Below are positions 6,318 through 12,261 of a stretch of DNA of 12,261 nt, in pieces (the stretch's first letter is position 1; every line of letters starts with the position of its first letter). Below the pieces are notes generated by a model, which was not told the origin of the DNA, searched no databases, and saw only the letters and a program-made list of their open reading frames with translations. A program made the position numbers and the translations under genes. The DNA comes from Acidimicrobiales bacterium (lineage in GTDB: Bacteria > Actinomycetota > Acidimicrobiia > Acidimicrobiales > Palsa-688), in the NCBI GenBank assembly GCA_019241495.1, contig JAFAWZ010000317.1:1-12261 (forward strand). Reading direction: 5' to 3'.

Positions 6318-7214
6318 TCACGGTTCCCACCGGCGGTTCTGCGGCTGCCACGTTCCCTCGGCGCTTCCGTCGAGAAGGGGGTCGAGGCAAGGCCGGACGA
6401 TCCCGAGCGCTTCATCGAGCGTCGTGCCCAGGGGTAGCAGCCAGCGGCGCGCTTCTGCGGCGTAACCGCGTTGCCACAGGGGTCGGTCCGGTACGTCGAA
6501 GCGGCCTGGCAAGACGATGCCCCGCCGTTTGGTCTCCGATGACAGGGCTCGCAGTGTCAGGCCGGCGTCGAGTTTCGCGCCCGTAACCATGCCGACGAGA
6601 TCGATGAGGTCCTTGTATCGGGTCGAGGGGAGCTGCTGCGGTCCGTAGCGCTGGAACGTGGCGACGATCTTGTCGGCGACGTGATCGGCCAGCGGGTATG
6701 CGCGGTATCCGTGTTGCTCAACGTCGGGCATGATGATGCGTGCGAGCGGAGGCACGGGATCCGGCTCGCCTGTCATTCGAAGATCCGAGCCGACGAGATC
6801 GACACGGAATTCCACCCACGGCGTGGCACCCACGTACGCTGTCACCGGTAGGCGGATGCCGGCGTTGGCGTCACCCATGGCGCGGGCGGGACCGAACTCG
6901 AACCGGAACCAGTCGCCGATGTCTCGACGAACCGCCTCCCGCAGGTCCGCCTCCGCGACCTCTGCCGCCCTCGCCCGGTAGACATCCACATCGATCGTGG
7001 CGCGCATACCGAGGTCGCGGGCCAATAACGCGGCGGCCCCCTTTACGATCCATCCGTCGTCGACGCTGTACAGCCGCTCGAGGAGGCGGTCATAGGCGAT
7101 CTGCCGTTGGAGTTGCTGCAGGGACCACCGTCCTTCCTTCGCCACTGTCTTGAGGCGGTCGGTCAAAGCTCGCCGGAAGGCAGCAGGGTTGGCGTACCGG
7201 CGATTCTCGGTCAC
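6318..7214 (-). CDS. AbiEii/AbiGii-type nucleotidyltransferase toxin
   Basis: This is an intact 298-residue protein of the nucleotidyl transferase AbiEii/AbiGii toxin family (DUF1814-like). WIVKGAAALLARD (55-67) is the family's W-x-x-KG-AL-R block. RATIDVDVY (71-79) carries the metal-binding Asp pair, DKIVATFQRYG (181-191) the conserved Lys, and STRYKDLIDLV (197-207) the R-x-KD-xxD motif. Known relatives transfer nucleotides, in some cases to tRNA, and halt translation. The GTG start at 7214 overlaps the antitoxin stop as GTGA, so translation is probably coupled. It is only distantly similar to the toxin at 3042-3819: the active-site block is KGAAAL rather than IGGLAV, and the C-terminus is longer. 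The two systems therefore belong to different subfamilies rather than to a duplication. Confidence 0.88.
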   Translation of the reverse strand: MTENRRYANPAAFRRALTDRLKTVAKEGRWSLQQLQRQIAYDRLLERLYSVDDGWIVKGAAALLARDLGMRATIDVDVYRARAAEVAEADLREAVRRDIGDWFRFEFGPARAMGDANAGIRLPVTAYVGATPWVEFRVDLVGSDLRMTGEPDPVPPLARIIMPDVEQHGYRAYPLADHVADKIVATFQRYGPQQLPSTRYKDLIDLVGMVTGAKLDAGLTLRALSSETKRRGIVLPGRFDVPDRPLWQRGYAAEARRWLLPLGTTLDEALGIVRPCLDPLLDGSAEGTWQPQNRRWEP

Positions 7215-7918
7215 GAGTCACGTTTCGCGGCCGCGTGTGCGATCGACGCCTGCGCGTCGCCGAGCCATTCCTGTGCGTGACGGTCGCCGCTCAGGTCGAG
7301 AAGCCAGCGCAGTGCTCCGAGGCCGTCACCTCGGCGCAGTCCGAGCTGCGCCGCGACGGAAGCCAGCGTCTCGGCGAAGGTTGCGGGGTAGTCGAAGCCA
7401 CCCCGGATGGCGTCCGTCACGACCCGGCCGACCGCCTCAAGATCCTCCCGCTCGGCGAGAAGGTCGGCGGCGATCCGCGAGGGGCGAGTCACCGGCAGAC
7501 CGCGAAGCGCGCTCCAATCCGCGTCTGTGAGTTTCCCGACGTGGGGCCGGACATCGCGGCGCCGAGACTGCTTGCGGGCCGGCAGGATGAACTCGTGCCG
7601 ATCTGCGGACAGATCTCCGAGTCCGTAGAGGGCCGCGGCGGAGCGATGCGAGACCACGCCCTGCTCGACGGAGCGCTCCCAGACTGGTATCTCGGGAGCG
7701 AGCTGGAGCCAGGCGGCACGAAGATCCAGGTGGTCGACCGGCGGAACGCCCCTGAGTCGGTAGACACCGTGGGCCACGCGCTCCAGGACACCGTTGCCAA
7801 TGAGCCTGGTGAGCGTCGCTTTCGACACCCCCGAATCCTCTGCCTGCCGCCTGGTAACCAGGCCCCACTGATCCTCAGCAATCGGCGCGAGACGAGCCAG
7901 TGTGGGATGAGCAGGCAC
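7211..7918 (-). CDS. AbiEi-type antitoxin with N-terminal winged HTH
   Basis: This is the cognate antitoxin of the toxin that follows it with a 4-base overlap. Residues about 13-57 (GLVTRRQAEDSGVSKATLTR, then VLERVAHGVYRLRG) are the typical AbiEi N-terminal winged helix-turn-helix. The downstream part, VVSHRSAAALYGLGD and VRPHVGKLTDADW, matches the common AbiEi antitoxin core, including the GLPVTRPSRIAADLL segment. I chose the GTG at 7918 because it lies six bases after a TATACT box, predicting a leaderless transcript of 235 codons. An in-frame ATG at 7936 (241 codons) is the alternative, but it would sit inside the promoter spacer. The upstream extension to 8044 is unlikely. The role, toxin neutralisation and repression of its own operon, is inferred from the family. 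Confidence 0.85.
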   Translation of the reverse strand: MPAHPTLARLAPIAEDQWGLVTRRQAEDSGVSKATLTRLIGNGVLERVAHGVYRLRGVPPVDHLDLRAAWLQLAPEIPVWERSVEQGVVSHRSAAALYGLGDLSADRHEFILPARKQSRRRDVRPHVGKLTDADWSALRGLPVTRPSRIAADLLAEREDLEAVGRVVTDAIRGGFDYPATFAETLASVAAQLGLRRGDGLGALRWLLDLSGDRHAQEWLGDAQASIAHAAAKRDS

Positions 7919-7924
7919 TACTAC

Positions 7925-7953
7925 AGTATAGCTCATAGTTGAGCTACTTTGCA
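7925..7953 (-). promoter_or_regulatory. Promoter and operator of the second AbiE pair
   Basis: On the minus strand TATACT (7930-7925) is a near-consensus -10 box six bases before the GTG at 7918. The -35 region is weak (TGCAAA at 7953-7948 with a 17-base spacer). A perfect 7-bp inverted repeat, TAGCTCA (7929-7935) and TGAGCTA (7940-7946), fills the spacer between the boxes. A protein bound there would block RNA polymerase, so it is a likely antitoxin operator. Confidence 0.5.
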
Positions 7954-8149
7954 GGTTAGCCAGACTGCTATCCCTGCAAACATGCTCATCCTTGAGCCGT
8001 TCCGCAGGAGTAACACCCCTTATCCACGACCGGTCGCCGCGCACCTCAAGACGAACTCGTCCGCGATAACCACGAGCACCAAGGAGCGACCCTTACCACC
8101 CGACATTATGTGGGCACCGGACAGAATCGACTCTCCGACGGAGGCCGGA

Positions 8150-8170
8150 GCCGACTACAAGTGCCATCTC
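8150..8170. repeat. Dispersed repeat, copy A (divergent)
   Basis: GCCGACTACAAGTGCCATCTC matches the copy at 11411-11431 at 18 of 21 bases, and shares its first part with the copy at 10226-10241. It lies in the 7954-8449 spacer, where I see no gene before the ArsR-like regulator. Confidence 0.35.
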
Positions 8171-8221
8171 GCCAGGGGGCCGTAATCAGATGCGCCGTTG
8201 TTCTTGGCGGTCAGAGCCGAA

Positions 8222-8257
8222 GAAGTCCGGGTGCCCCGAGCCGAACGGGGCTACTTC
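8222..8257. other. Two-tier hairpin in the spacer
   Basis: GAAGT (8222-8226) and ACTTC (8253-8257) enclose a perfect 6-bp stem, GCCCCG (8233-8238) and CGGGGC (8246-8251), with an asymmetric internal bulge. It is the first of three hairpins in 140 bases. Confidence 0.4.
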
Positions 8258-8284
8258 CGAGATGGCGGTTGGCCCACCGGGGAG

Positions 8285-8302
8285 CCCTGACAATGGTCAG
8301 GG
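8285..8302. terminator. 7-bp hairpin with a four-base loop
   Basis: CCCTGAC (8285-8291) and GTCAGGG (8296-8302) pair perfectly around AATG. No T-run follows. It may be a GC-type terminator or part of a larger RNA with its neighbours. Confidence 0.35.
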
Positions 8303-8314
8303 TAGCGGGAGCGC

Positions 8315-8363
8315 TTGACGCCGATCGCCGATTCCAGGGCGGTCACCCCCAGATTGGCGTCAA
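8315..8363. other. 12-bp inverted repeat upstream of the ArsR-like operon
   Basis: TTGACGCCGATC (8315-8326) and GATTGGCGTCAA (8352-8363) pair over 12 positions with a single G-U, across a 25-base centre. It ends 87 bases before the start of the regulator gene. It could be a leader RNA hairpin, a binding site or a mobile-element end. Confidence 0.5.
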
Positions 8364-8430
8364 CCCTCCGACGCCCGAGATCGGATGTTCTGCGTCATCG
8401 GAGAAACAGGCCTTGATTCGTTATTAGCTT

Positions 8431-8440
8431 GTTAGCTAAC
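8431..8440. promoter_or_regulatory. Perfect palindrome before the ArsR-like gene: candidate operator
   Basis: GTTAGCTAAC is a perfect 10-bp palindrome ending nine bases before the ATG at 8450, with a related TTAGCT half just upstream at 8424-8429. It is the most AT-rich stretch nearby and covers the expected promoter. Autorepression is usual for SdpR/ArsR regulators. Confidence 0.5.
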
Positions 8441-8449
8441 CTCCAACGC

Positions 8450-8776
8450 ATGGCCGACGAGACGAGCGTGTTTAAGGCTCTGGCCGACCCCACGCGCCGC
8501 CAGATCCTCCAGGATCTCAGGGGCGGCGAGATGTCCGCCGGCGACATCGCCGGTCGTTTCACGATCAGCGCCCCGTCGATCTCGCGCCACCTCGGTGTTC
8601 TGAAGGGCGCCGGGCTGATCGCGGAGCGGCGCGATGCCAATCGGATCTACTACTCGCTAGTCGAGGAACGCCTCGCAGTCTGCGTCGGCCGGTTTCTCTC
8701 TGTCGTATGTCCCGAGCAGGTCGTGATGCGCCGTCGCCGGGGGGCAGCAGCTTCGGACCGCAGTTCCACGCGATGA
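8450..8776 (+). CDS. ArsR-family (SdpR-like) autorepressor
   Basis: This is a 108-residue winged-helix repressor. VFKALADPTRRQILQDL (7-23) is the hallmark N-terminal helix of the ArsR/SdpR group. MSAGDIAGRF through ISRHLGVLKGAGLI (28-57) is the helix-turn-helix, with the recognition helix at about 42-50, and RRDANRIYYSL (60-70) forms the wing. The ELCVCDL metal-binding motif of arsenic or cadmium sensors is absent, so it is probably not a metal sensor of that kind. The ATG at 8450 is preferred over an in-frame start at 8429 because conserved sequence begins there. Its stop overlaps the ATG of the next gene as ATGA. The last 25 residues are Arg-rich and not conserved. Likely role: repressor of its own operon, relieved by a signal linked to the membrane protein. 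Confidence 0.85.
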   Translation: MADETSVFKALADPTRRQILQDLRGGEMSAGDIAGRFTISAPSISRHLGVLKGAGLIAERRDANRIYYSLVEERLAVCVGRFLSVVCPEQVVMRRRRGAAASDRSSTR

Positions 8777-9099
8777 CAAGCGCCACATGCCCGTGCCCGC
8801 GGACAGCGTCGATCCTCGTGGCTCCACTCACCCTTGGCACCTTGCTGATCAACCTGACCGGCTGGGGTCAGCAGGCATGGATCGAGCATCAGTACGCGGC
8901 GGCAATGTCGTCAGTGCTCTATTGCGCTGCTCTTGCTCTCGGCGGCCCGGCCGCGATGGCTTGCACCATCATCCGCCGACCGCGCGACCCGACAAGCCGC
9001 TGGAGACAGCTGCTCCGAATCGAGGAACGGACCTTGATCGCGAGCGTTCCGGCGTTTCTGCTACTTCTCGTCGCAGCCGCCGCGGCGGCGGTCATCTGA
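8773..9099 (+). CDS. Small three-helix membrane protein coupled to the repressor
   Basis: This protein has 108 residues and its ATG at 8773 overlaps the stop of the ArsR-like gene (ATGA), so translation should be coupled. Three hydrophobic segments are visible: about 11-30 (TASILVAPLTLGTLLINLTG), 42-67 and 87-108, the last ending in an Ala-rich run at the very C-terminus. An Arg-rich loop (68-86) lies between the second and third. In SdpR operons the partner is the membrane immunity or signal protein SdpI, but I see no clear SdpI sequence signature and this protein is shorter. Function is therefore unknown, and partnership with the regulator is inferred only from the overlap. Confidence 0.65.
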   Translation: MTSATCPCPRTASILVAPLTLGTLLINLTGWGQQAWIEHQYAAAMSSVLYCAALALGGPAAMACTIIRRPRDPTSRWRQLLRIEERTLIASVPAFLLLLVAAAAAAVI

Positions 9100-9207
9100 T
9101 ACCGAACGCCGACTCGGGATCGATAGTTGCCTCTGCAAGTACTCGATGCGAGCGCGCCTTCCACGCCTACCCCGCGTCGTCTCCAACGACGGATTCCGGA
9201 CATCAGC

Positions 9208-10135
9208 TCACGACGCTGCGCGTATCGACTTCATGATCAGGTGGTCGAGCTGCTCGGCGCGCTCCGCCGCGGCGGTCCATTCCGGCATCTGCCAGCCCAT
9301 CAGCACGACTCTTTCATTCGCCGCGTGCAGGATGAGCCGGAGAGCGCAGACGGTCTGTGCGTTGACGCCCCGAGAGTCGGTTCCGAAGCCAGCTCTGGTC
9401 GGCGTGAGCAAGCCGGGCTGACCCTGCGGAGGGGCAAGGACCGCTTGAGCGAGCGCGTACCAGGCCGAGTGCATGATGTCGGACTGGTAGCTCCACAGCG
9501 TCTGGCCGAGCGTGCTGCCGGCGATGTCGACTAGGACCTTTGTCGCTTCCGGCCCGGGAGACGGCCGCCGTGTGCCGGCGACCTCGATGTCCGCGGTGCT
9601 GTCACCAAGATGAAGAGGCCATCCGAAGACGTGCGCGACGGTCTTCATGTCGTTCTCGACCTGCTTGCCCTTCGGCCGGAAGTCCTTGATCCGCTGCTGC
9701 TGGCGGGCGCTGTGAATCCGCTCGACCAGACCGCGGCGGACCCGCTCCTCGACGCCGATCGAAGCGTCGTTCAGCCAGGCCGACACGACGGACGCTTCAA
9801 CGACGGCTCGGACGAGGACGAGATGGCCGTACACGGGCGGTCGGTCTGTGTCGAACAGCGCCGCGTAGGCCCGCAAAATGGTCCGACGCGGCGAATAGAG
9901 TTACGGCTCCGAAGGTGTGGGCTCCCTGGACGGGTTCAGTCCACGTCGACTTGCCTCTGGACGACTGCACCTCGGCCGCCAGCTCGTCCATGCCCTTCGA
10001 CGGCACCGCCGGCTGACGAGCCGACATCGCGTCGATCGCGTCGCAAACCTCACGGATCACTGTCACTGTCGGAGCCATCGCCTCGCGCCACGCCGGCGTG
10101 CCATCATCAACCGGACCTACTTCGCCGTCGCTCAT
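9208..10135 (-). pseudogene. Conserved helical hypothetical protein, frameshifted
   Basis: An ATG at 10135 opens a frame with AMAPTVTVIREVCDAIDAMS and GAVTLFAASDH. Homology then moves one frame over at 9875-9878 (TTTT on the coding strand) to LRAYAALFDTDRPPVYGHLV and LVRAVVEASVVSAWL. Taking one T away joins them as ASDHLRAYAALF, the pattern found in a group of actinobacterial hypothetical proteins with DHLRAL and RAALEA motifs, and gives 308 residues. The later segment LWSYQSDIMHSAWYALAQA recalls the S-x-x-HG region of DUF5677-like proteins. All parts are predicted helical and soluble. I do not know the function. The reading frame is otherwise clean, so a single-base error or a very recent mutation is likely. 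The first hypothetical residues are poorly fixed, as no clear ribosome binding site precedes the ATG. Confidence 0.65.
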
Positions 10136-10225
10136 GGCCGGGAAGGTACCGCGATGCTGGAACGGTAACGGCCGTCTCGTGGGGTGTGGGTCTCTGACCC
10201 TCGTCACTCAGGAAAGCGCCGATCG

Positions 10226-10241
10226 GCCGACTACGAGCGCC
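10226..10241. repeat. Dispersed repeat, copy B
   Basis: GCCGACTACGAGCGCC is identical to bases 11411-11426, and both are preceded by GATC or GATCG. It lies in the spacer (10136-10416) between the divergent hypothetical gene and the nitronate monooxygenase. I see nothing else in that spacer apart from GC-rich sequence that should hold the monooxygenase promoter. Confidence 0.55.
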
Positions 10242-10416
10242 CCGGGGCACCCCGCAGCTTTCCGGCTACTCGGGTCTGTGCGCGCGTTTTGCGCCGCCCA
10301 GGTGGTGGCTTGCAGTCCCGGCTGACCGGCGTCAGAGCGGTGGCGTCGTCGAACTAGCGGGTGACAGAGCGATCTGTGGCAGAACTTGGCAAGGCGCTTT
10401 CGGTGCCTCTTGAACG

Positions 10417-11390
10417 ATGGGCGTATCATGCGCCGGTGGTCTTGGGCACCCGTTCACCTCGCTGGTCGGTTGTAGCGCGCCGATTCAACAAGCGCCGATG
10501 GGTTCGGTGTCGACTCCAGAGTTAGCCGTGGCAGTCGCCAACGCCGGTGGTGTCGGTAGCATCACCGCGCTGGGAATGCCGGCTGAGTTCCTCGACAAAA
10601 TGCTCGCCGACATGGCGGCCAGAACCCCTGGCTCGCTGGCGGTCAACTTCCTCACCGAGCAGGTAGACCGCGAGGCGGTCGCCGCCGCAGCGGGCCGGGT
10701 CCGCATCATTGACTTCTTCTGGGCCGACCCCGACTCGTCCTTGATCGAGATCGCTCATAGAGGCGGTGCTCTGGCCTGCTGGCAGGTTGGCTCACTGGAT
10801 GAGGCTCTCGCCGCCGTCGATGCTGGCTGCGACATCGTTGCAGCTCAACGAACTGAGGCAGGCGGGCATGTCAGAGGCCGGACACGACTTCGGTCTTTGC
10901 TGGAGTCGGTACTCGCGAGGATAGATGTTCCGTCCTGGCTGCCGGCGGGATCGGAGATGCCCAAAGCTTCGACGCGGTTATGGAAGCCGGGGCCGCAGAG
11001 GCAAGGGTCGGGACGCGCTTTGTTGCCACGCTTGAGTCAGGCGCTCATCCCCTCTATAAGCAGGCGGTCGTCGATGCAGGGCCAGGCTCGACTGAGATCA
11101 CCGACGCCTTCTCGGTCTGCCCGCTTTGTGCGACGCTGCCTCGGGCTCGAGTGCTGCAACCCTGCATCCACGAACTAGAGAAACTCCCAGGCGACGAGGT
11201 CGAGGAGACGATTCTTGCGGGCCAGCGCATCACTCTGCCCAGAGGACACGGTCTGCCCCCCGGATCGGCGGCGACAGGTCAGATCCATGCGATGGCCATG
11301 TACGCCGGCGAATCGGTCACCGGCATCAGTGACATCGCACCCGTGGCCGAAATCATCCACTCGTGGTGGCCTACTGACGCTTCTAGGTGA
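10417..11390 (+). pseudogene. Nitronate monooxygenase (2-nitropropane dioxygenase type), frameshifted
   Basis: This is a FMN-dependent TIM-barrel enzyme that oxidises alkyl nitronates such as propionate 3-nitronate. HPFTSLVGCSAPIQQAPMGS (11-30) and VANAGGVGSI (40-49) are the typical N-terminus. LAVNF (74-78), CWQVGSLDEALAAVDAGCD (121-139) and AQRTEAGGHVRG (143-154), with the presumed catalytic His 151, follow. At DVP (about 10930) one base is missing. The next frame carries on as VLAAGGIGDAQSFDAVMEAG, then VGTRFVATLESGAHPLYKQA and ends with YAGESVTGISDIAPVAEII. Adding one base restores 324 residues, the normal length. The FMN phosphate-binding AAGGIGD region falls after the break, so the truncated product would not fold properly. 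Every motif is present, so an assembly error is a serious alternative. Confidence 0.85.
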
Positions 11391-11410
11391 GTCATCAGCC
11401 GACACCGATC

Positions 11411-11431
11411 GCCGACTACGAGCGCCATGTC
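11411..11431. repeat. Dispersed repeat, copy C
   Basis: GCCGACTACGAGCGCCATGTC begins 20 bases past the monooxygenase stop. Its first 16 bases are identical to copy B at 10226 and its full length resembles copy A at 8150. The two best copies bracket the monooxygenase gene in direct orientation. Confidence 0.55.
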
Positions 11432-11494
11432 AGGACGATTGGGGTTACATCGCTGTTCGATTTGCGTTCACATTCTGCACCCAGCAGAGACCAC

Positions 11495-11515
11495 CGGCCC
11501 GGTTTGACCGGGCCG
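11495..11515. terminator. Strong 9-bp hairpin between monooxygenase and kinase
   Basis: CGGCCCGGT (11495-11503) and ACCGGGCCG (11507-11515) pair perfectly around a three-base loop. No T-run follows. In high-GC bacteria such hairpins often end transcription, and this one would insulate the kinase gene from the monooxygenase. Confidence 0.45.
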
Positions 11516-11564
11516 TGTACAGCCCGCGCTCAGCCAGATCCTGGGGCTGCTTGACTTTCGCGCC

Positions 11565-12044
11565 GTGAGAGAGACTCGACTCATACTCACTTGCGGGTTG
11601 CCGGGCGCCGGCAAGACCACGCTCGCAACACAGCTCGCCTCTGAGCGAAGCGCCGTGCGCCTCACCAAGGATGAGTGGCAATGGGCGCGCGTGTCAAGTC
11701 CGTGGGACAGGCCCACAGGCGAGAGGATCGAAGAGCAACTTTGGCGGCTAGCCCAGGAGATCCTGCGCCTCGGGCTCAGTGTTGTCCTCGACTTCGGTCT
11801 CTGGGCGCGGACCGAGCGCGACGAGATGCGAACCGCGGCTCGGGCCCTTGGGGTTGGAGTCGAACTGCACTACCTTGAGGTGCCTTCCGACGAGCTTTGG
11901 CGGCGCCTTGAGGCTCGGAACTCCGCATCCCCCTGGGACAGGGAGCCGATCAGTCGCAACGACCTCAACCAGTGGCTAGAAGTCTTCCAACCTCCCGATG
12001 CTTCAGAGCTGGCGCTGTTCGACCCACCGCGGGAATCAGGCTGA
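11565..12044 (+). CDS. P-loop kinase-like ATPase (AAA_33 type)
   Basis: This is an intact 159-residue P-loop protein. The Walker A motif is GLPGAGKTT (11-19). RLTKDEW (32-38) and LDFGLWARTERDEMR (75-89) match the conserved D-E-W and D-F-G-x-W-x-x-x-E-R-x-x-x-R blocks of small AAA_33 kinases. LHYLEVPSDELWRRLEARN (101-119) is the usual lid segment with paired arginines. Relatives include zeta-toxin-like, chloramphenicol phosphotransferase-like and nucleotide kinases, and most have no known substrate. The GTG at 11565 is used because the conserved beta strand (RLILTCGLPGAGK) starts five codons in. No partner antitoxin (epsilon-like) is adjacent, so a toxin role is not supported. It is monocistronic and flanked by hairpins on both sides. 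Confidence 0.8.
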   Translation: MRETRLILTCGLPGAGKTTLATQLASERSAVRLTKDEWQWARVSSPWDRPTGERIEEQLWRLAQEILRLGLSVVLDFGLWARTERDEMRTAARALGVGVELHYLEVPSDELWRRLEARNSASPWDREPISRNDLNQWLEVFQPPDASELALFDPPRESG

Positions 12045-12077
12045 GGCTGCACTCCCCGGACGTATCGAAGAGCAGAT

Positions 12078-12096
12078 CGCCGACTCGGCGTCGGCG
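12078..12096 (+). terminator. Hairpin with T-rich tail after the kinase
   Basis: CGCCGAC (12078-12084) and GTCGGCG (12090-12096) form a perfect 7-bp stem with a five-base loop. GTTGTTT follows on the plus strand, 33 bases past the kinase stop. This is the best intrinsic terminator candidate in the window. Confidence 0.6.
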
Positions 12097-12130
12097 GTTG
12101 TTTCCGCATCCGAACTAACCCGAAAATGAA

Positions 12131-12261
12131 TCAGGCCGCGGGCTCGAGGGAGACTTTGTAGCCGAGGGCTTCGAGTTGGCGGACGTGGTTGCGTCGGGCT
12201 CGGTCACCGCCGGCGCGGGTGTCGTAGAAGCCGGGCCCGAGGTCTTCGAAGCGGGCTTGGG
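12131..12261 (-). CDS. IS110-family transposase, C-terminal end (cut by window edge)
   Basis: The minus strand carries an open frame entering from the right edge and ending at the TGA at 12133-12131. It reads ARFEDLGPGFYDTR, then RARRNHVRQLEALGYKVSLE and PAA. This is the typical tail of IS110-family transposases, where a DLG-x-x-(Y/F)-x-x-R segment and a final QLEALGY-x-V-x-L-EPA strand follow the Ser-containing C-terminal domain. Only 42 codons are visible, so intactness and the catalytic residues cannot be judged. IS110 elements often lack terminal inverted repeats, and none is evident. The element's end probably lies between 12045 and 12130, next to the kinase gene. Confidence 0.7.
   Translation of the reverse strand, partial: QARFEDLGPGFYDTRAGGDRARRNHVRQLEALGYKVSLEPAA

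Noticed and set aside
7235..7942. Plus-strand 235-codon open frame opposite the second antitoxin
   Set aside because: It is the antisense shadow of the AbiEi-type gene; no independent protein features.
7937..8044. N-terminal extension of the second antitoxin to 8044
   Set aside because: The extra residues do not resemble AbiEi proteins, and the extension would run through the -10 box and inverted repeat.
11565..12044. Zeta-type toxin of a toxin-antitoxin pair
   Set aside because: The fold class fits, but no small antitoxin gene is adjacent and the gene is monocistronic, so only a P-loop kinase call is supported.
8150..12100. Integron cassette array with attC sites
   Set aside because: Genes are on both strands and I could not find paired RYYYAAC/GTTRRRY core sites; the only recombinase is a tRNA-type integrase.
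1..12261. CRISPR array
   Set aside because: No series of regularly spaced identical repeats was seen; the tandem repeats at 5851-5912 have only two copies each and no spacers.

Overview
The window is GC-rich, uses GTG starts often and has at least two genes whose start codon sits where transcription should begin (leaderless). Together with the protein families present, this points to a high-GC Gram-positive (Actinomycetota-type) chromosome or integrated island. I cannot name a genus.

Layout. Positions 119-823 (minus) hold an intact GPR1/FUN34/YaaH (SatP-type) acetate transporter with a strong ribosome binding site and an inverted repeat in its leader. Next (1165-2042, minus) is a decayed pair: a small thioredoxin-fold protein with one frameshift, and a pyridine nucleotide-disulfide oxidoreductase (mercuric reductase/lipoamide dehydrogenase superfamily) that has lost its centre. 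About 1 kb (2043-3041) has no convincing intact gene but is rich in inverted repeats, including an arrangement that could fold as a pseudoknot. Then comes an AbiEi/AbiEii-type toxin-antitoxin pair (3042-4798, minus; toxin frameshifted), a tyrosine integrase broken by one frameshift and one stop (4874-5819, plus), and directly after it the 3' part of a tRNA-Ile(GAU) on the minus strand, which looks like an attachment-site core.

Beyond the tRNA fragment lie short tandem repeats, an unrecognised multi-frameshift remnant (5990-6310), a second, intact AbiEi/AbiEii pair (6318-7918, minus), a hairpin-rich spacer, a translationally coupled ArsR/SdpR-like repressor plus small membrane protein (8450-9099, plus), a frameshifted helical conserved hypothetical (9208-10135, minus), a frameshifted nitronate monooxygenase (10417-11390, plus), a P-loop kinase of the AAA_33 type (11565-12044, plus) and the C-terminal end of an IS110-family transposase cut by the window edge (12131-12261, minus).

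How it fits together. This is an accessory region: integrase, tRNA attachment core, two distinct type IV-like toxin-antitoxin modules, transposase and many pseudogenes. The geometry around the tRNA fragment suggests either an excised/circular attachment site or two islands stacked at one tRNA. A striking global feature is that at least six otherwise well-conserved genes are each broken by what looks like a single base gained or lost, several of them in short homopolymers. Either the assembly carries indel errors or the region is decaying by slippage; raw-read inspection would decide which.
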